DNA of 64,000 bases from assembly GCF_001482405.1 (NCBI RefSeq), contig NZ_LPXO01000006.1, positions 124,001-188,000 on the forward strand, written 5' to 3'. The stretch's first letter is position 1. The number at the start of each line of letters is the position of its first letter. This document shows, one piece after another, positions 1 through 8,460 of this stretch. The stretch is from Pseudoponticoccus marisrubri (GTDB lineage: Bacteria; Pseudomonadota; Alphaproteobacteria; Rhodobacterales; Rhodobacteraceae). The notes under the pieces are model-generated. The model made no database searches. It had not been told where the DNA came from and worked only from the letters and a program-made list of their open reading frames with translations. A program made the translations under genes and the position numbers.

Positions 1-1
1 A

Positions 2-115
2 AACCCGCCGCCGCCCAAGCCGCGCGACCCCAACGCGCCCGCCCCGCAGCCCCGGCGCGAGCTGCGCCTCGGCGACCTGCCGCGGCAATGCGCCGACGTG
101 CTCGCCGCGAACTGA
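2..115 (+). CDS. C-terminal end of an unidentified protein (5' truncated)
   Basis: An open frame enters from the left edge and stops at TGA 113-115. The 37 visible residues start with a proline-rich stretch (NPPPPKPRDPNAPAPQP) and end in RQCADVLAAN. The codon pattern, with G or C in nearly every third position, matches the neighbouring genes, which is why I call it coding. No family can be assigned from this tail. It lies 12 bases before the next gene on the same strand, so the two could be co-transcribed. Confidence 0.5.
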   Translation, partial: NPPPPKPRDPNAPAPQPRRELRLGDLPRQCADVLAAN

Positions 116-127
116 GGGACCGGATCC

Positions 128-1021
128 GTGCCGATGCTCTGGGGCCGCCTCGCGGCCCTCTGCCTGCTGATGCCCGCCTGCTATGCCGGCCCGGCGCCCG
201 ATGCGCTGACGGGCGGGCCGGCCTATGTGGGCAGCTACACCTGGCCCGCCGCGGCGCATGATCTGGGCGGCTTCTCGGGGCTCGAGGTCACCGAGGACGG
301 CACCGGCTTCACCGTGATCAGCGACCGCAGCGGCCGCATCACCGGCCGCTTCCGGCGCGAGAACGGCACCATCACCGGGATCGAAGCCGGCCCGCCGGCC
401 CCGCTGACCCGTCCCGACGGCACGCCCCTGACCGGCTGGCGCGGCGATTCCGAGGGGCTGGCCACCGGCAGCGACGGCACCGCCTATATCTCCTTCGAGG
501 GCGATCACCGGGTTTGGGCCTATCCCGATTTCGACGCCGCCACGCCCTTGGCCCGCCCCGAGGCCTTCACCAGGCTGCAGGGCAATTCCGGCTTCGAGGC
601 ACTGGCCATCGACGCGCAGGGCCGGCTCTTTGCCATCCCCGAACGCTCGGGCGCGCTCAGCCGCCCCTTCCCGGTCTGGCGCTACGCAGATGGGCGCTGG
701 GAGCAGCCCTTCACCCTGTCCCGCAGCGGCAATTTCCTGCCCGTGGGCGCCGATTTCGGCCCCGACGGCGCGCTCTACCTGCTGGAGCGGACCTTCACAG
801 GGCTGGGCTTCCGCACCCGCATCCGGCGCTTCACGATTGACGGTGACCGCGTCGCAAAGGAAGAGACCCTGCTCACCACGCCGCTATTGCGGCATGACAA
901 TCTCGAAGGGATCGCGGTCTGGCAGGACCCGACCGGCGCGCTGCGCCTGACCCTGGTTTCGGACGACAATTTCCGCGCCCTGCAACGCACCGAGTTCGTC
1001 GAGTACCGCCTGCCGCGCTGA
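128..1021 (+). CDS. Esterase-like activity of phytase family protein, exported
   Basis: This 297-residue protein looks like the 'esterase-like activity of phytase' family, a predicted beta-propeller. An N-terminal hydrophobic segment (about residues 5-21, ending near LMPAC) suggests export, possibly as a lipoprotein although the lipobox is imperfect. Propeller-type segments follow, such as GGFSGLEVTEDGTGFTVISD (about 47-66), then DSEGLA, GFEALAID and HDNLEGIAVW. These repeated (D/G)xEGLA-like blades are the family hallmark. The start is GTG at 128; ATG at 134 is an alternative. The substrate is unknown, and real phytase or esterase activity is not established for most members. Confidence 0.72.
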   Translation: MPMLWGRLAALCLLMPACYAGPAPDALTGGPAYVGSYTWPAAAHDLGGFSGLEVTEDGTGFTVISDRSGRITGRFRRENGTITGIEAGPPAPLTRPDGTPLTGWRGDSEGLATGSDGTAYISFEGDHRVWAYPDFDAATPLARPEAFTRLQGNSGFEALAIDAQGRLFAIPERSGALSRPFPVWRYADGRWEQPFTLSRSGNFLPVGADFGPDGALYLLERTFTGLGFRTRIRRFTIDGDRVAKEETLLTTPLLRHDNLEGIAVWQDPTGALRLTLVSDDNFRALQRTEFVEYRLPR

Positions 1022-1112
1022 GCCTCTTGCGCCGCGCCGCCGCGCCCTGTACCGACACGCCGTCCGGTCGCCACCGGGCCAAGTCCCCGCAACCTTGCAA
1101 AAACGGGTCACC

Positions 1113-1754
1113 ATGACACGCACATACCTTCCCGGCATCCTTGCCATGGCCGCCATCGTGCTGGCCTCCAACATCCTCGTCCAGTTCCTCTTCGGCCAAT
1201 GGCTGACCTGGGGCGCCTTCACCTACCCGCTGGCCTTCCTCGTCACAGACCTGATGAACCGGCTCTACGGGCCACGCGCGGCACGCCGCGTGGTCTTTGC
1301 CGGTTTCGTGACCGGCGTGATCTGCTCGCTGATCGGCACGCAGATCATGCTGCAGGGCGACGGCTTCACCTACCCCGCGGTCACGCTGCGCATCGCGCTT
1401 GGCTCGGGTCTCGCCTTCCTGACGGCCCAGCTGCTCGACGTGGCGATCTTCGACCGGCTGCGCGCCGGCGCCTGGTGGCGCGCCCCGCTGGCCTCGACGC
1501 TGATCGGCTCCTCGCTCGACACCGCGCTGTTCTTCTTCATCGCCTTCTCCGCCACGCTGGGCGGGCTCGAGCCCTCCAACGACGTGTCCTGGGCAAACGA
1601 GACCTTGCCGCTGCTCGGCACCGGGCCGCAGGCCCCGCTCTGGATGTCGCTGGCGCTGGCCGACTGGCTGGTCAAGCTCAGCCTCGCCCTGCTCGCGCTG
1701 GTCCCGTTCCGGCTGATCGTCAAGCGGGCAGGCGGCGGGCAAATTTTCGCCTGA
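1113..1754 (+). CDS. VUT family / YhhQ-like queuosine precursor transporter
   Basis: An integral membrane protein of 213 residues with about six hydrophobic segments. It has the features of the VUT/YhhQ family: an early helix ending in ASNILVQFLFG, then TYPLAFLVTDLMNRLYG, and a late FFFIAFSA helix. YhhQ in Escherichia coli imports the queuosine precursors preQ0 and preQ1. I chose ATG 1113; an in-frame TTG at 1095 would add six residues but has no better ribosome binding site. The gene stands alone on the plus strand. Transport of queuosine precursors is inferred from the family and not from any gene nearby. Confidence 0.8.
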   Translation: MTRTYLPGILAMAAIVLASNILVQFLFGQWLTWGAFTYPLAFLVTDLMNRLYGPRAARRVVFAGFVTGVICSLIGTQIMLQGDGFTYPAVTLRIALGSGLAFLTAQLLDVAIFDRLRAGAWWRAPLASTLIGSSLDTALFFFIAFSATLGGLEPSNDVSWANETLPLLGTGPQAPLWMSLALADWLVKLSLALLALVPFRLIVKRAGGGQIFA

Positions 1755-1817
1755 GTGCAGAAAACGCTTTGTGGTCAGGGCCAGCCGTGGCACCTTGATC
1801 TTGCGTTTTCAACAGCT

Positions 1818-1834
1818 GAAAGGAGGTGATCCAG
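1818..1834 (+). promoter_or_regulatory. 17-base perfect complement of the 16S rRNA 3' end, acting as an extreme ribosome binding site
   Basis: The sequence gaaaggaggtgatccag is complementary over all 17 bases to the conserved 3' end of bacterial 16S rRNA (CTGGATCACCTCCTTTC). Ordinary Shine-Dalgarno sites match 4-7 bases. The AGGAGG core at 1821-1826 sits 7 bases before a GTG that opens an 18-codon frame, so ribosome recruitment is geometrically plausible. It lies about 160 bases before arfB. Confidence 0.6.
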
Positions 1835-1890
1835 TGTCGAGAGAAGCATTGGAGAAAGGTGTCGGAACAGTTCGGGAGCATGCGATCTAG
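1834..1890 (+). CDS. Putative 18-codon leader peptide upstream of arfB
   Basis: GTG at 1834 opens a frame that reads MSREALEKGVGTVREHAI and stops at TAG 1888-1890. It is far shorter than a normal gene, but it has the strongest possible ribosome binding site at ideal spacing and is followed by an intrinsic terminator at 1957-1982, then arfB. That layout resembles a translated leader or a short regulatory transcript. No homologous peptide is known to me. The alternative is that the 16S-complementary stretch acts as RNA and the frame is incidental. Confidence 0.4.
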   Translation: MSREALEKGVGTVREHAI

Positions 1891-1956
1891 GGCAGCCCCA
1901 AGGGCGCAGCCCCCGAATTGGCAGAGCCTAACCGGCCCCGCCTCCGAATTCTCGAA

Positions 1957-1982
1957 GGGCCGCCTGACCGGGCGGCCCTTTT
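1957..1982 (+). terminator. Intrinsic terminator between the leader ORF and arfB
   Basis: GGGCCGCC (1957-1964) pairs perfectly with GGCGGCCC (1971-1978) over a 6-base loop and is followed by TTTT. It would end a short transcript starting upstream of 1818 only 14 bases before the arfB start codon, so arfB transcription would depend on read-through or on a promoter within the hairpin region. Confidence 0.7.
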
Positions 1983-1996
1983 CACGTGAGGACCCC

Positions 1997-2419
1997 ATGC
2001 TCAGGATCAATGACCGCATCGCCATCGAGGATTGGGAACTGACCGAGCAGTTCATCCGCGCCTCGGGCCCCGGCGGGCAGAATGTCAACAAGGTCTCCAG
2101 CGCCGTCGAGCTGCGCTTCGAGGCCGAGCGCTCACCCAACCTGCCCGGGCCGGTCAAGGCGCGGCTGCGCAAGCTCGCCGGCCGCCGCTGGACCCGCGAC
2201 GGCGCGCTCGTCCTGCAGGTCGACGAGACCCGCAGCCAGGCCCGCAACCGCGAGATCGCCCGCGACCGCCTGGCCGAGCTGATCACCAGGGCGCTGGAGA
2301 AACCCAAGCGCCGCATCCCCACGCGCCCCACGCTCGGCTCCAAGAAACGCCGCCTGAAGGACAAGAAGGTCCGGGGCGAGGTCAAATCCCTGCGCGGCCG
2401 CGTCGACCCCGGGGACTGA
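1997..2419 (+). CDS. arfB: Alternative ribosome-rescue factor ArfB (peptidyl-tRNA hydrolase, YaeJ family)
   Basis: A 140-residue release-factor-like hydrolase that frees stalled ribosomes by cleaving peptidyl-tRNA in the A site. The catalytic GGQ motif lies in SGPGGQNVNKVSSAVELRF (about residues 20-38). The C-terminal tail is strongly basic (KKRRLKDKKVRG), as required in ArfB to enter the empty mRNA channel. The length agrees with the family. Start ATG 1997 follows GTGAGG; the frame is open further upstream to 1826, but the conserved domain begins at MLRINDRIAI. The gene sits behind a terminator and a leader with a perfect anti-Shine-Dalgarno match, suggesting control linked to ribosome status. 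Confidence 0.92.
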   Translation: MLRINDRIAIEDWELTEQFIRASGPGGQNVNKVSSAVELRFEAERSPNLPGPVKARLRKLAGRRWTRDGALVLQVDETRSQARNREIARDRLAELITRALEKPKRRIPTRPTLGSKKRRLKDKKVRGEVKSLRGRVDPGD

Positions 2420-2424
2420 CCGCC

Positions 2425-2457
2425 CTTTCATCTTTCCCGAAATACTCCCGCCGGAGG
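2425..2457. repeat. Dispersed intergenic motif (TCTTTCCCGAAATACTCC type)
   Basis: One copy of a short motif that recurs in several intergenic spaces of this window (also near 6547-6609, 18630, 21593 and 38127-38192). This copy reads CTTTCATCTTTCCCGAAATACTCC followed by CGCCGGAGG. It lies just after the arfB stop, in the 163-base convergent gap before the DUF4175 gene, where nothing else is visible. Confidence 0.55.
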
Positions 2458-2582
2458 CACCCGCCGCTCGCCACGCGCCCAGCCACCCGGCACGTCGCGT
2501 CACGCAGGCCACAAGCCCCGCAGCCCCGGCCCGAAGGAAGGGGCGAGAGACCCTGCGCGGCGCAGCCGCACCGCGTGACAGC

Positions 2583-5153
2583 TCAGAACCGGTCGAGCAG
2601 CCGTTCGAGGTAGTCGCGCTCCACCTCGGGGCGGTCGGCCTCGCCCGAGCGCTTGCGCAGCTCGCCCAGAAGCTCCTCGGCCCGGCGATAGACATCCTCG
2701 CCCTGCAGCAGCCCCTCGTCGGTGCCGACCCGGCCCGTCGTGCCCGAGTTGCGCCCCAGCGGGTCGCGCTGTTCGCGCGGATCGCCGCCCTCGGCAAAAC
2801 CCTGCTCGCCGGCGCGCTGCTGTTGCTGCTCGTTCATCGCCTCGCCAAGGTTGCGCATGCCCTCGCGCAACGCCTCCATGGCGCGGCTCTGCTGGTCGAT
2901 CGCCTCGGCCAGGTCGCCGCCGCGCAGCGCGCGTTCGGCGCCATCCATGGCCTCGTCGGCCCGGCCCAGCGCCTCGCCGGCGCGCTCGCCCGCTTCCGAG
3001 CCCTGCCCCGGCAGGTTGCGCCGCTGGCGATTCAGCTCGTCGCGCAGGGCGCGCTGCCGGTCGGCCAGGCTCTCTTCCAGCAACTGGCCGCCGCCCGGCT
3101 GTTCGCCGCGCTCGCCGCCCTGCCCCTGTCCGGGCTGCTGGCCCGGCTGGCCCTGCCCGGGCTGGCGCTGGCCCTGTTGCCCCTGCCCTTGCTGGCCGGG
3201 GTTGAACTGCTCCTGAAGGTCGCGGAACGCCTCGTCGGACAGGCCCTGCTGCTCGCGCAGCGTATCGGCCAGCCCTTCCATGGCCTGCTCGCCGGGCGAT
3301 TGCCCGCCCTGGCCCTGGCCTTGCGTGACCTGCATGTTCTCCATCATCTGGCGCAGCTGTTCCAGCGCCTCCATGGCCTCGGCCATGCGCCCCTGCTCCA
3401 TCAGCTCCTGGATGCGGTCCATCATGCGCTGCAGGTCGTCCTGGGACATCTCCATCATGTCCTGCGGGTTCATCTGCTGCTGCATGTCGGGGTTCTGCTC
3501 GGCCTGCTGTTGCTGCTGGCGGCCCAGCTGGCGCAGGTAATCCTGCGTCGCCTCGCGCAGCTCCTGCATCAGCTCGGCGATCTCCTGGTCCGACGCCCCG
3601 TTGCGCATCGCCTCCTGCAGCCGGTCCTGCGCCCGTTGCAACCGCTCCAGCGCATCCTGCAGGTCGCCTTCCTCCAGCTCGATGGCAAGGTCCCAGAGCG
3701 CTTGCGCCAGCGCCTCCTGCTGCTCATCGGTCAGCCCGTAGCGCGCCAGCCGCTCCATGCGCAGCAACAGGCCGCGCAGGCGCAAGTACTGCACCTCGCT
3801 GCGGAACAGGTCGCCCTGCCGGTTGGTCAGGGCGCGCAGCACCTGCCCGATCATCGGCGCATTGTCGCGGTTCCACAGCAGCGCCTGGCGCTGCTCGATC
3901 ACCGCCGCGGCCAGCGGGTCGAAGAAGCGCCGCCCGGGCAGGTCGAGGATCTCGGGCTCGGACAGTCCGCGCTGGCCGCGCGCATCCTCGACGCTCAGTT
4001 CCAGCCGCACCGGCAGGTTGGCCCAGGGATGCTGCGAGAAATTCGCCACCAGCGATTCCTCGAATTCCGCCCGGTCGCCGGTCACCGGCATCGGCAGCGC
4101 CACGGTCAGGTCATCGCGCGGCTCGGGCGCAATGGCACGGCCATAACGGCGATCCACCTCGGACAGGGCCAGAACGATGCGCGCCTCGCCGGCGACGACA
4201 CCATGGTCATCCGCCGCGGTGAAGGGAATCTGCGCCTCGCCCTCGTAGCTTGTCTCGATCCCGCCGCCGCGCGCCACTTCCGGCGCGTCGTCTGGGATCA
4301 TGGCGATTTGCCAGACCCGCCCGCCGGGCCCATCCACGGCCAGCTGGCCCGAGCGGACCACCTCAAAATCCTGCGCCGTCTCCTGCGCCATCTCGTCCGA
4401 CATGACGGGCCGGCCCGAGACGCTCTCGTCGACGCTGAGCGCGCCCACCTCGCCATACATGCGCAGCGTGATCTGCGCGCCTTCCGGCACGTCCAGCGCC
4501 GGGGCCGTGATGTCGTTGAGATAGACCGAGGGCAGGCCGGTATAGCCCGGCGGCTGCATCCAGCCCTCCCAGGACGGGCCCTGCGCAAGATCCGGCCCCC
4601 CGGCCCCCATCGAGGTGACCGAGCCCACCCGCATGAACGAGCCGAAGATCAGCGCCACGGTCAGCACCAGCAGCGCGGCATAGCGCAGCGCAAAGGGATC
4701 GGCGCGGGACTGGTCGAGATCGGGCGGCACCGGGCGGGCCGATTCCAGACGTTTCGTCATGCGGGCGCGATGCGCCTCCCACACGGCGGCCGAGGCGGCA
4801 TCGCCTGCCCCCACCGCCTGCCGGTCGAGCAGCGTCTGGAAAGGCCGGCCCGGCAGGGTCGCGTCCACCCGCTCCACCGCCGCGCGGCGGCGCGGCCAGC
4901 GAAAGCGCCGCGCGCCCCGGACGGCAAGGACCAGCGCCGCAACCAGCGCCACGCCACCCACGGCCCAGACCGTCTCGACCGCGACAAGCTCGTGCAGGCC
5001 CAGCAGCAGAGCCCCCATCACCACGCAGAGAACCGACCAGAGCGGCCAGAAGGCACGCGCGGCGCGCTCCGCGATCATCCCCACCTGCGTCAGGGTCAGG
5101 GTCTCGCCCAGCCTGTCACGCAAACGGGGGGTCAGGGTCGGTCGGTCGGCCAT
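2583..5153 (-). CDS. TIGR02302 / DUF4175 family membrane protein with Gln-rich coiled coil
   Basis: An 856-residue protein of the alphaproteobacterial TIGR02302 (DUF4175) family. Two hydrophobic segments occur near residues 35-75 and another near 158-175. An extracytoplasmic middle region follows. The C-terminal half (about 480-820) is a long low-complexity region rich in Gln, Met, Glu and Gly (QRMMDRIQELMEQG, GQGQQGQRQPGQG) that should form extended helices or disordered linkers. Function is unknown. It is transcribed towards arfB, with its start 38 bases from the lysA stop, so it may be cotranscribed with lysA. Length and layout match the family. Confidence 0.85.
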   Translation of the reverse strand: MADRPTLTPRLRDRLGETLTLTQVGMIAERAARAFWPLWSVLCVVMGALLLGLHELVAVETVWAVGGVALVAALVLAVRGARRFRWPRRRAAVERVDATLPGRPFQTLLDRQAVGAGDAASAAVWEAHRARMTKRLESARPVPPDLDQSRADPFALRYAALLVLTVALIFGSFMRVGSVTSMGAGGPDLAQGPSWEGWMQPPGYTGLPSVYLNDITAPALDVPEGAQITLRMYGEVGALSVDESVSGRPVMSDEMAQETAQDFEVVRSGQLAVDGPGGRVWQIAMIPDDAPEVARGGGIETSYEGEAQIPFTAADDHGVVAGEARIVLALSEVDRRYGRAIAPEPRDDLTVALPMPVTGDRAEFEESLVANFSQHPWANLPVRLELSVEDARGQRGLSEPEILDLPGRRFFDPLAAAVIEQRQALLWNRDNAPMIGQVLRALTNRQGDLFRSEVQYLRLRGLLLRMERLARYGLTDEQQEALAQALWDLAIELEEGDLQDALERLQRAQDRLQEAMRNGASDQEIAELMQELREATQDYLRQLGRQQQQQAEQNPDMQQQMNPQDMMEMSQDDLQRMMDRIQELMEQGRMAEAMEALEQLRQMMENMQVTQGQGQGGQSPGEQAMEGLADTLREQQGLSDEAFRDLQEQFNPGQQGQGQQGQRQPGQGQPGQQPGQGQGGERGEQPGGGQLLEESLADRQRALRDELNRQRRNLPGQGSEAGERAGEALGRADEAMDGAERALRGGDLAEAIDQQSRAMEALREGMRNLGEAMNEQQQQRAGEQGFAEGGDPREQRDPLGRNSGTTGRVGTDEGLLQGEDVYRRAEELLGELRKRSGEADRPEVERDYLERLLDRF

Positions 5154-5191
5154 GGCGCGCTCCTATCCGGTCGCTCCGGGCCGCACGCGAC

Positions 5192-6457
5192 CTAGAGCCA
5201 TTCGGGGATGGTATCGCGGTTGATCATGTCGTCAAAGGTCGGGCGCTTGCGAATGACCGAGAATTGATCGCCCCGCACCAGCACCTCGGGCACCAGCGGC
5301 CGGGTGTTGTACTCGCTTGCCATGACCGCGCCATAGGCCCCGGCCGAACGGAAAGCGACCAGGTCCCCGGCCGCCAGGGGCGGCATCGGGCGGCCCTTGG
5401 CAAAGGTGTCGCCGCTCTCGCAGACCGGACCCACGATGTCATAGGGCGCCAGCTCCTGCCCGGGCGCGGGTTCGATCACGGGCACGATATCGTGATGCGC
5501 CTCGTACATGGCCGGCCGGATCAGGTCGTTCATCGCGCCGTCGAGAATCAGGAAGTCGCGCCCCTCGCCCTGTTTCACGTAGATCACCCGGCTGACCAGC
5601 AGCCCGGCATTGCCGACGATCAGACGGCCGGGCTCGATCTCGATCTCGCAACCCAGATGCCCCACGGTCCGACGGATCAACGCGCCGTAATCGGTGGGCA
5701 GCGGCGGTGCCTCGTTCGAGCGCGCATAGGGAATGCCCAGCCCGCCGCCCAGGTCCAGCCGCGTGATCTCGTGCCCGTCTGCGCGCAAGGCCTCCGTCAG
5801 CTCGGCCACGCGGGTATAGGCCAGCTCGAAAGGCTCCAGCTGCGTCAGCTGGCTGCCGATATGCACATCGATGCCCACCACCTTGATCCCCGGCAGGCGC
5901 GCCGCCTCGGCATAGACGTCGCGGGCGCGCGCGATCGGGATGCCGAACTTGTTCTCCGACTTGCCGGTGGCGATCTTGGCATGGGTCTTGGCGTCCACGT
6001 CCGGGTTCACCCGCACGGTGATCGGCGCCGTCACGCCCAGCGACGTCGCCACCTGCGAGATCACCCGCAGCTCGGGTTCGCTCTCGACATTGAACTGCCG
6101 CAGCCCGCCCTCAAGTGCCGCACGAATTTCCTCGGCCGTCTTGCCGACCCCGGAAAACACGATCCGCTCCCCCGGCACGCCGGCAGCGCGGGCGCGGGCA
6201 TATTCCCCGCCCGAGACCACGTCCATCCCTGCGCCCTCGGCGGCCAGCGTCTTCAGGATCGCCTGGTTCGAGGCCGCCTTCATCGCGTAGCAGACCAGAT
6301 GCGGCCCCCAGGACAACGCCTCGTCGAACAGTCGGAAATGGCGCACCAGGGTGGCGGTGGAATAGAGGTAGAATGGTGTGCCCACGGCGACCGCGATCTC
6401 GTGCACCGGCACGTCCTCGGCAAACAGCCTGCCGTCACGATAGAGGAAATGATCCAT
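5192..6457 (-). CDS. lysA: Diaminopimelate decarboxylase
   Basis: Pyridoxal-phosphate enzyme that decarboxylates meso-diaminopimelate to L-lysine, the last step of lysine synthesis. The 421 residues are typical. The N-terminal alanine-racemase-like barrel carries the cofactor lysine in VCYAMKAASN (Lys60). The C-terminal domain carries GPVCESGDTFAKG, with the active-site cysteine contributed across the dimer. The glycine-rich phosphate-binding loop is seen in LDLGGGLGIPY. It follows the DUF2834, lipoprotein and argH genes on the same strand and is separated from them by an inverted repeat. Confidence 0.97.
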   Translation of the reverse strand: MDHFLYRDGRLFAEDVPVHEIAVAVGTPFYLYSTATLVRHFRLFDEALSWGPHLVCYAMKAASNQAILKTLAAEGAGMDVVSGGEYARARAAGVPGERIVFSGVGKTAEEIRAALEGGLRQFNVESEPELRVISQVATSLGVTAPITVRVNPDVDAKTHAKIATGKSENKFGIPIARARDVYAEAARLPGIKVVGIDVHIGSQLTQLEPFELAYTRVAELTEALRADGHEITRLDLGGGLGIPYARSNEAPPLPTDYGALIRRTVGHLGCEIEIEPGRLIVGNAGLLVSRVIYVKQGEGRDFLILDGAMNDLIRPAMYEAHHDIVPVIEPAPGQELAPYDIVGPVCESGDTFAKGRPMPPLAAGDLVAFRSAGAYGAVMASEYNTRPLVPEVLVRGDQFSVIRKRPTFDDMINRDTIPEWL

Positions 6458-6546
6458 GGCCCGTCTCTCCGGTCGCTCGCCGCGTCGCCCTATCCCAGCT
6501 GCGCGCGGCTTGGAAGGTCAGAATTGGGGCTCTGCCCCAAACCCCG

Positions 6547-6609
6547 GAGTATTTGCAAAGAGAAGAAACCCTGACACGCCCTGCTGCTTCTTCTCTTTCA
6601 CAAATACTC
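6547..6609. repeat. Large inverted repeat made of two dispersed-motif copies
   Basis: GAGTATTTGCAAAGAGAAGAA (6547-6567) faces TTCTTCTCTTTCACAAATACTC (6588-6609), forming a roughly 20-base-pair hairpin with one mismatch or bulge and a 20-base loop. It lies 8 bases from the end of the DUF2834 gene and before lysA on the minus strand. It could reduce read-through from argH into lysA or stabilise RNA ends, although it lacks a run of T. Confidence 0.6.
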
Positions 6610-6616
6610 AAATCCG

Positions 6617-6928
6617 TCAGACGGGCCGGGAGCGGAACCAGAGATAGAGCGGCAGGCCGCAGCTGACCCCGATGCAGAACGTGGCCGGGATGGCCAGCAG
6701 GGCCGGCCAGTTGCGGCGCACCGCGACCTCGGCCAGGATCCACAGTGTGAGCACCACCGCGGTGATGGTCAGGTCCCAGGTCAGGCCGCGCGTGCTGTCA
6801 TTCACATACCAAGCGTCGATCAGCTGCGACAGGCTCCAGCCATTGGCGGCCATGTAGGACAGGAAGTAGTACATCGGGTGCACCGCGCCCCAGAGCGAGA
6901 GCGCGAGCCAGAGATGCCGCAGCCTCAT
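6617..6928 (-). CDS. DUF2834 domain-containing small membrane protein
   Basis: A 103-residue protein with three hydrophobic segments (about 4-26, 52-70, 76-97). It has the DUF2834 pattern: an N-terminal LWGAVHPMYYFLSYM, a middle TRGLTWDLTITAVVLTLWI and an arginine-containing C-terminus. Function is unknown. ATG at 6928 overlaps the end of the upstream lipoprotein gene as ATGA (6925-6928), which implies translational coupling. It sits in the argH-lipoprotein-DUF2834-lysA cluster. Confidence 0.82.
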   Translation of the reverse strand: MRLRHLWLALSLWGAVHPMYYFLSYMAANGWSLSQLIDAWYVNDSTRGLTWDLTITAVVLTLWILAEVAVRRNWPALLAIPATFCIGVSCGLPLYLWFRSRPV

Positions 6929-7050
6929 CCGGTGATCCCGAACTCGGCCGTCCCGGTGATCGAGATGCCGGGCTTCTCGGGGCGTTCGGGCTCGCCATCG
7001 GCGCCGCAGGCCGCGAGGGCGAGAATGGCAAGCAGGGCGAACGCTCTCAT
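6925..7050 (-). CDS. Very small lipoprotein (41 residues)
   Basis: A 41-codon gene with a full lipoprotein signal: basic MR start, hydrophobic [12 protein letters not shown] and lipobox LAAC (Cys15). The mature part has about 26 residues rich in Gly, Glu and Pro. It overlaps argH upstream as ATGA (7047-7050) and DUF2834 downstream as ATGA (6925-6928), so all three should be translated from one message. No domain is recognised. The double stop-start coupling and clean lipobox make it a likely real gene that length cut-offs would miss. Confidence 0.7.
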   Translation of the reverse strand: MRAFALLAILALAACGADGEPERPEKPGISITGTAEFGITG

Positions 7051-8438
7051 TCCAGGATTTCCTTCCAGCGGGCCACCTGTTGCCGCACGCGGGCCGGGGC
7101 GGTGCCGCCGTAGCTGGTGCGCGAGGCGACCGAGTTGTGCACGCCCAGCACGTCGAACACATCGTTCGTGATCGTGTCCTTCACCGATACCATCTCCTCC
7201 AGCGTGAGCTCGGACAGGTCGCATCCCTTGCGCTCGGCCATGGCCACGAGGCTGCCGGTCACGTGATGCGCCTCGCGGAAGGGTAGCCCGGTTTCGCGCA
7301 CGAGCCAGTCTGCCAGATCGGTCGCGGTGGAGAAACCGGCCGCGGCGGCCGCTTCGAGCGCGGAGGTATTGGCCGACATGTCGCGCACCATCCCCTCCAT
7401 CGCGGCCAGTGCCAGCATCCAGTTGTCGGCGGCGTCGAAGACCTGTTCCTTGTCCTCCTGCATGTCCTTGGAATAGGCCAAGGGCAGACCTTTCATCACC
7501 ATCATCAGCGCCACGTTGGCGCCGAAAATGCGGCCGATCTTGGCGCGGATCAGCTCGGCCGCGTCGGGGTTCTTCTTCTGCGGCATGATCGAGGAGCCGG
7601 TGGAGAAACGGTCCGACAGGGTGACGAAACGGAACTGGGCCGAGGACCAGATCACCAGCTCCTCGGCGAAGCGCGACAGGTGCATGGCGCTGATCGAGGC
7701 GACCGAGAGGAATTCCAGCGCGAAATCGCGCGCCGAGACGGCGTCGAGCGAGTTCGCCATGGGCCGGTCGAAGCCCAGCGCCTGAGCTGTCATCTCGCGA
7801 TCCACGGGAAAGCCGGTGCCGGCCAGCGCCGCGGCACCCAGCGGGCTTTCGTTCATCCGGGCACGCGCGTCGCGCACCCGCGACAGGTCGCGGCCGAACA
7901 TCTCGACATAGGCCATCATGTGATGGCCCCAGGTCACCGGCTGCGCGGTCTGCAAATGGGTGAAGCCGGGCATCACCCAGTCGGCCCCGGCCTCGGCCTG
8001 CGCCAGCAGCGCCCGGATCAGCGCGACCAGCCCGGCATCGGCGGCGTCCAGCTGGTCGCGCACCCAGAGGCGGAAATCGGTGGCCACCTGGTCGTTGCGC
8101 GAGCGCCCGGTATGCAGCCGGCCTGCCGCGTCGCCGATCAGCTCCTTCAGGCGCGCCTCGACATTCATGTGGATGTCTTCCAGCGCGGTGGAGAATTCGA
8201 AGGACCCGTCCTCGATCTCTGACAAGACCGTGAGCAATCCTTCCCGGATCGCCTTGGCGTCGCTATCACTTAGGATGCCCGTGGCGGCCAGCATGGCGGC
8301 ATGGGCCCTCGACCCGGCGATGTCCTGCGCCGCCAGCCGCTTGTCGAACCCGATGGAGGCATTGATCGCCTCCATGATCGCATCCGGTCCGGCGGCAAAG
8401 CGGCCGCCCCACATCTGGTTCGAGGAAGTGTCCGACAT
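7047..8438 (-). CDS. argH: Argininosuccinate lyase
   Basis: Final enzyme of arginine synthesis, splitting argininosuccinate into arginine and fumarate. The 463-residue length is standard for the fumarase/aspartase superfamily. Signature loop [12 protein letters not shown] (about residues 280-291) contains the catalytic serine region, and [16 protein letters not shown] (about 111-126) forms the substrate-binding part. It leads an overlapping cluster with a small lipoprotein and DUF2834, and it is divergent from tlpA, with starts separated by 22 bases. Confidence 0.97.
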   Translation of the reverse strand: MSDTSSNQMWGGRFAAGPDAIMEAINASIGFDKRLAAQDIAGSRAHAAMLAATGILSDSDAKAIREGLLTVLSEIEDGSFEFSTALEDIHMNVEARLKELIGDAAGRLHTGRSRNDQVATDFRLWVRDQLDAADAGLVALIRALLAQAEAGADWVMPGFTHLQTAQPVTWGHHMMAYVEMFGRDLSRVRDARARMNESPLGAAALAGTGFPVDREMTAQALGFDRPMANSLDAVSARDFALEFLSVASISAMHLSRFAEELVIWSSAQFRFVTLSDRFSTGSSIMPQKKNPDAAELIRAKIGRIFGANVALMMVMKGLPLAYSKDMQEDKEQVFDAADNWMLALAAMEGMVRDMSANTSALEAAAAAGFSTATDLADWLVRETGLPFREAHHVTGSLVAMAERKGCDLSELTLEEMVSVKDTITNDVFDVLGVHNSVASRTSYGGTAPARVRQQVARWKEILE

Positions 8439-8460
8439 CTGGCTATCCTTCGGAGGGATG

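Noticed and set aside
1022-1112. A preQ1-type riboswitch before the YhhQ-like gene
   Set aside because: The gap lacks the conserved loop and A-rich tail of preQ1 riboswitch classes known to me.
1755-1817. Possible RNA hairpin GAAAACGC (1760-1767) with GCGTTTTC (1803-1810)
   Set aside because: The 35-base loop and lack of a T run do not support a terminator, and no riboswitch pattern fits; kept only as context for the leader.
2823-5195. A 790-codon open frame on the plus strand opposite the DUF4175 gene
   Set aside because: It is a shadow caused by high GC content and the Gln-rich repeats; the composition is Leu/His/Arg-rich without any domain, while the minus-strand protein matches a known family.
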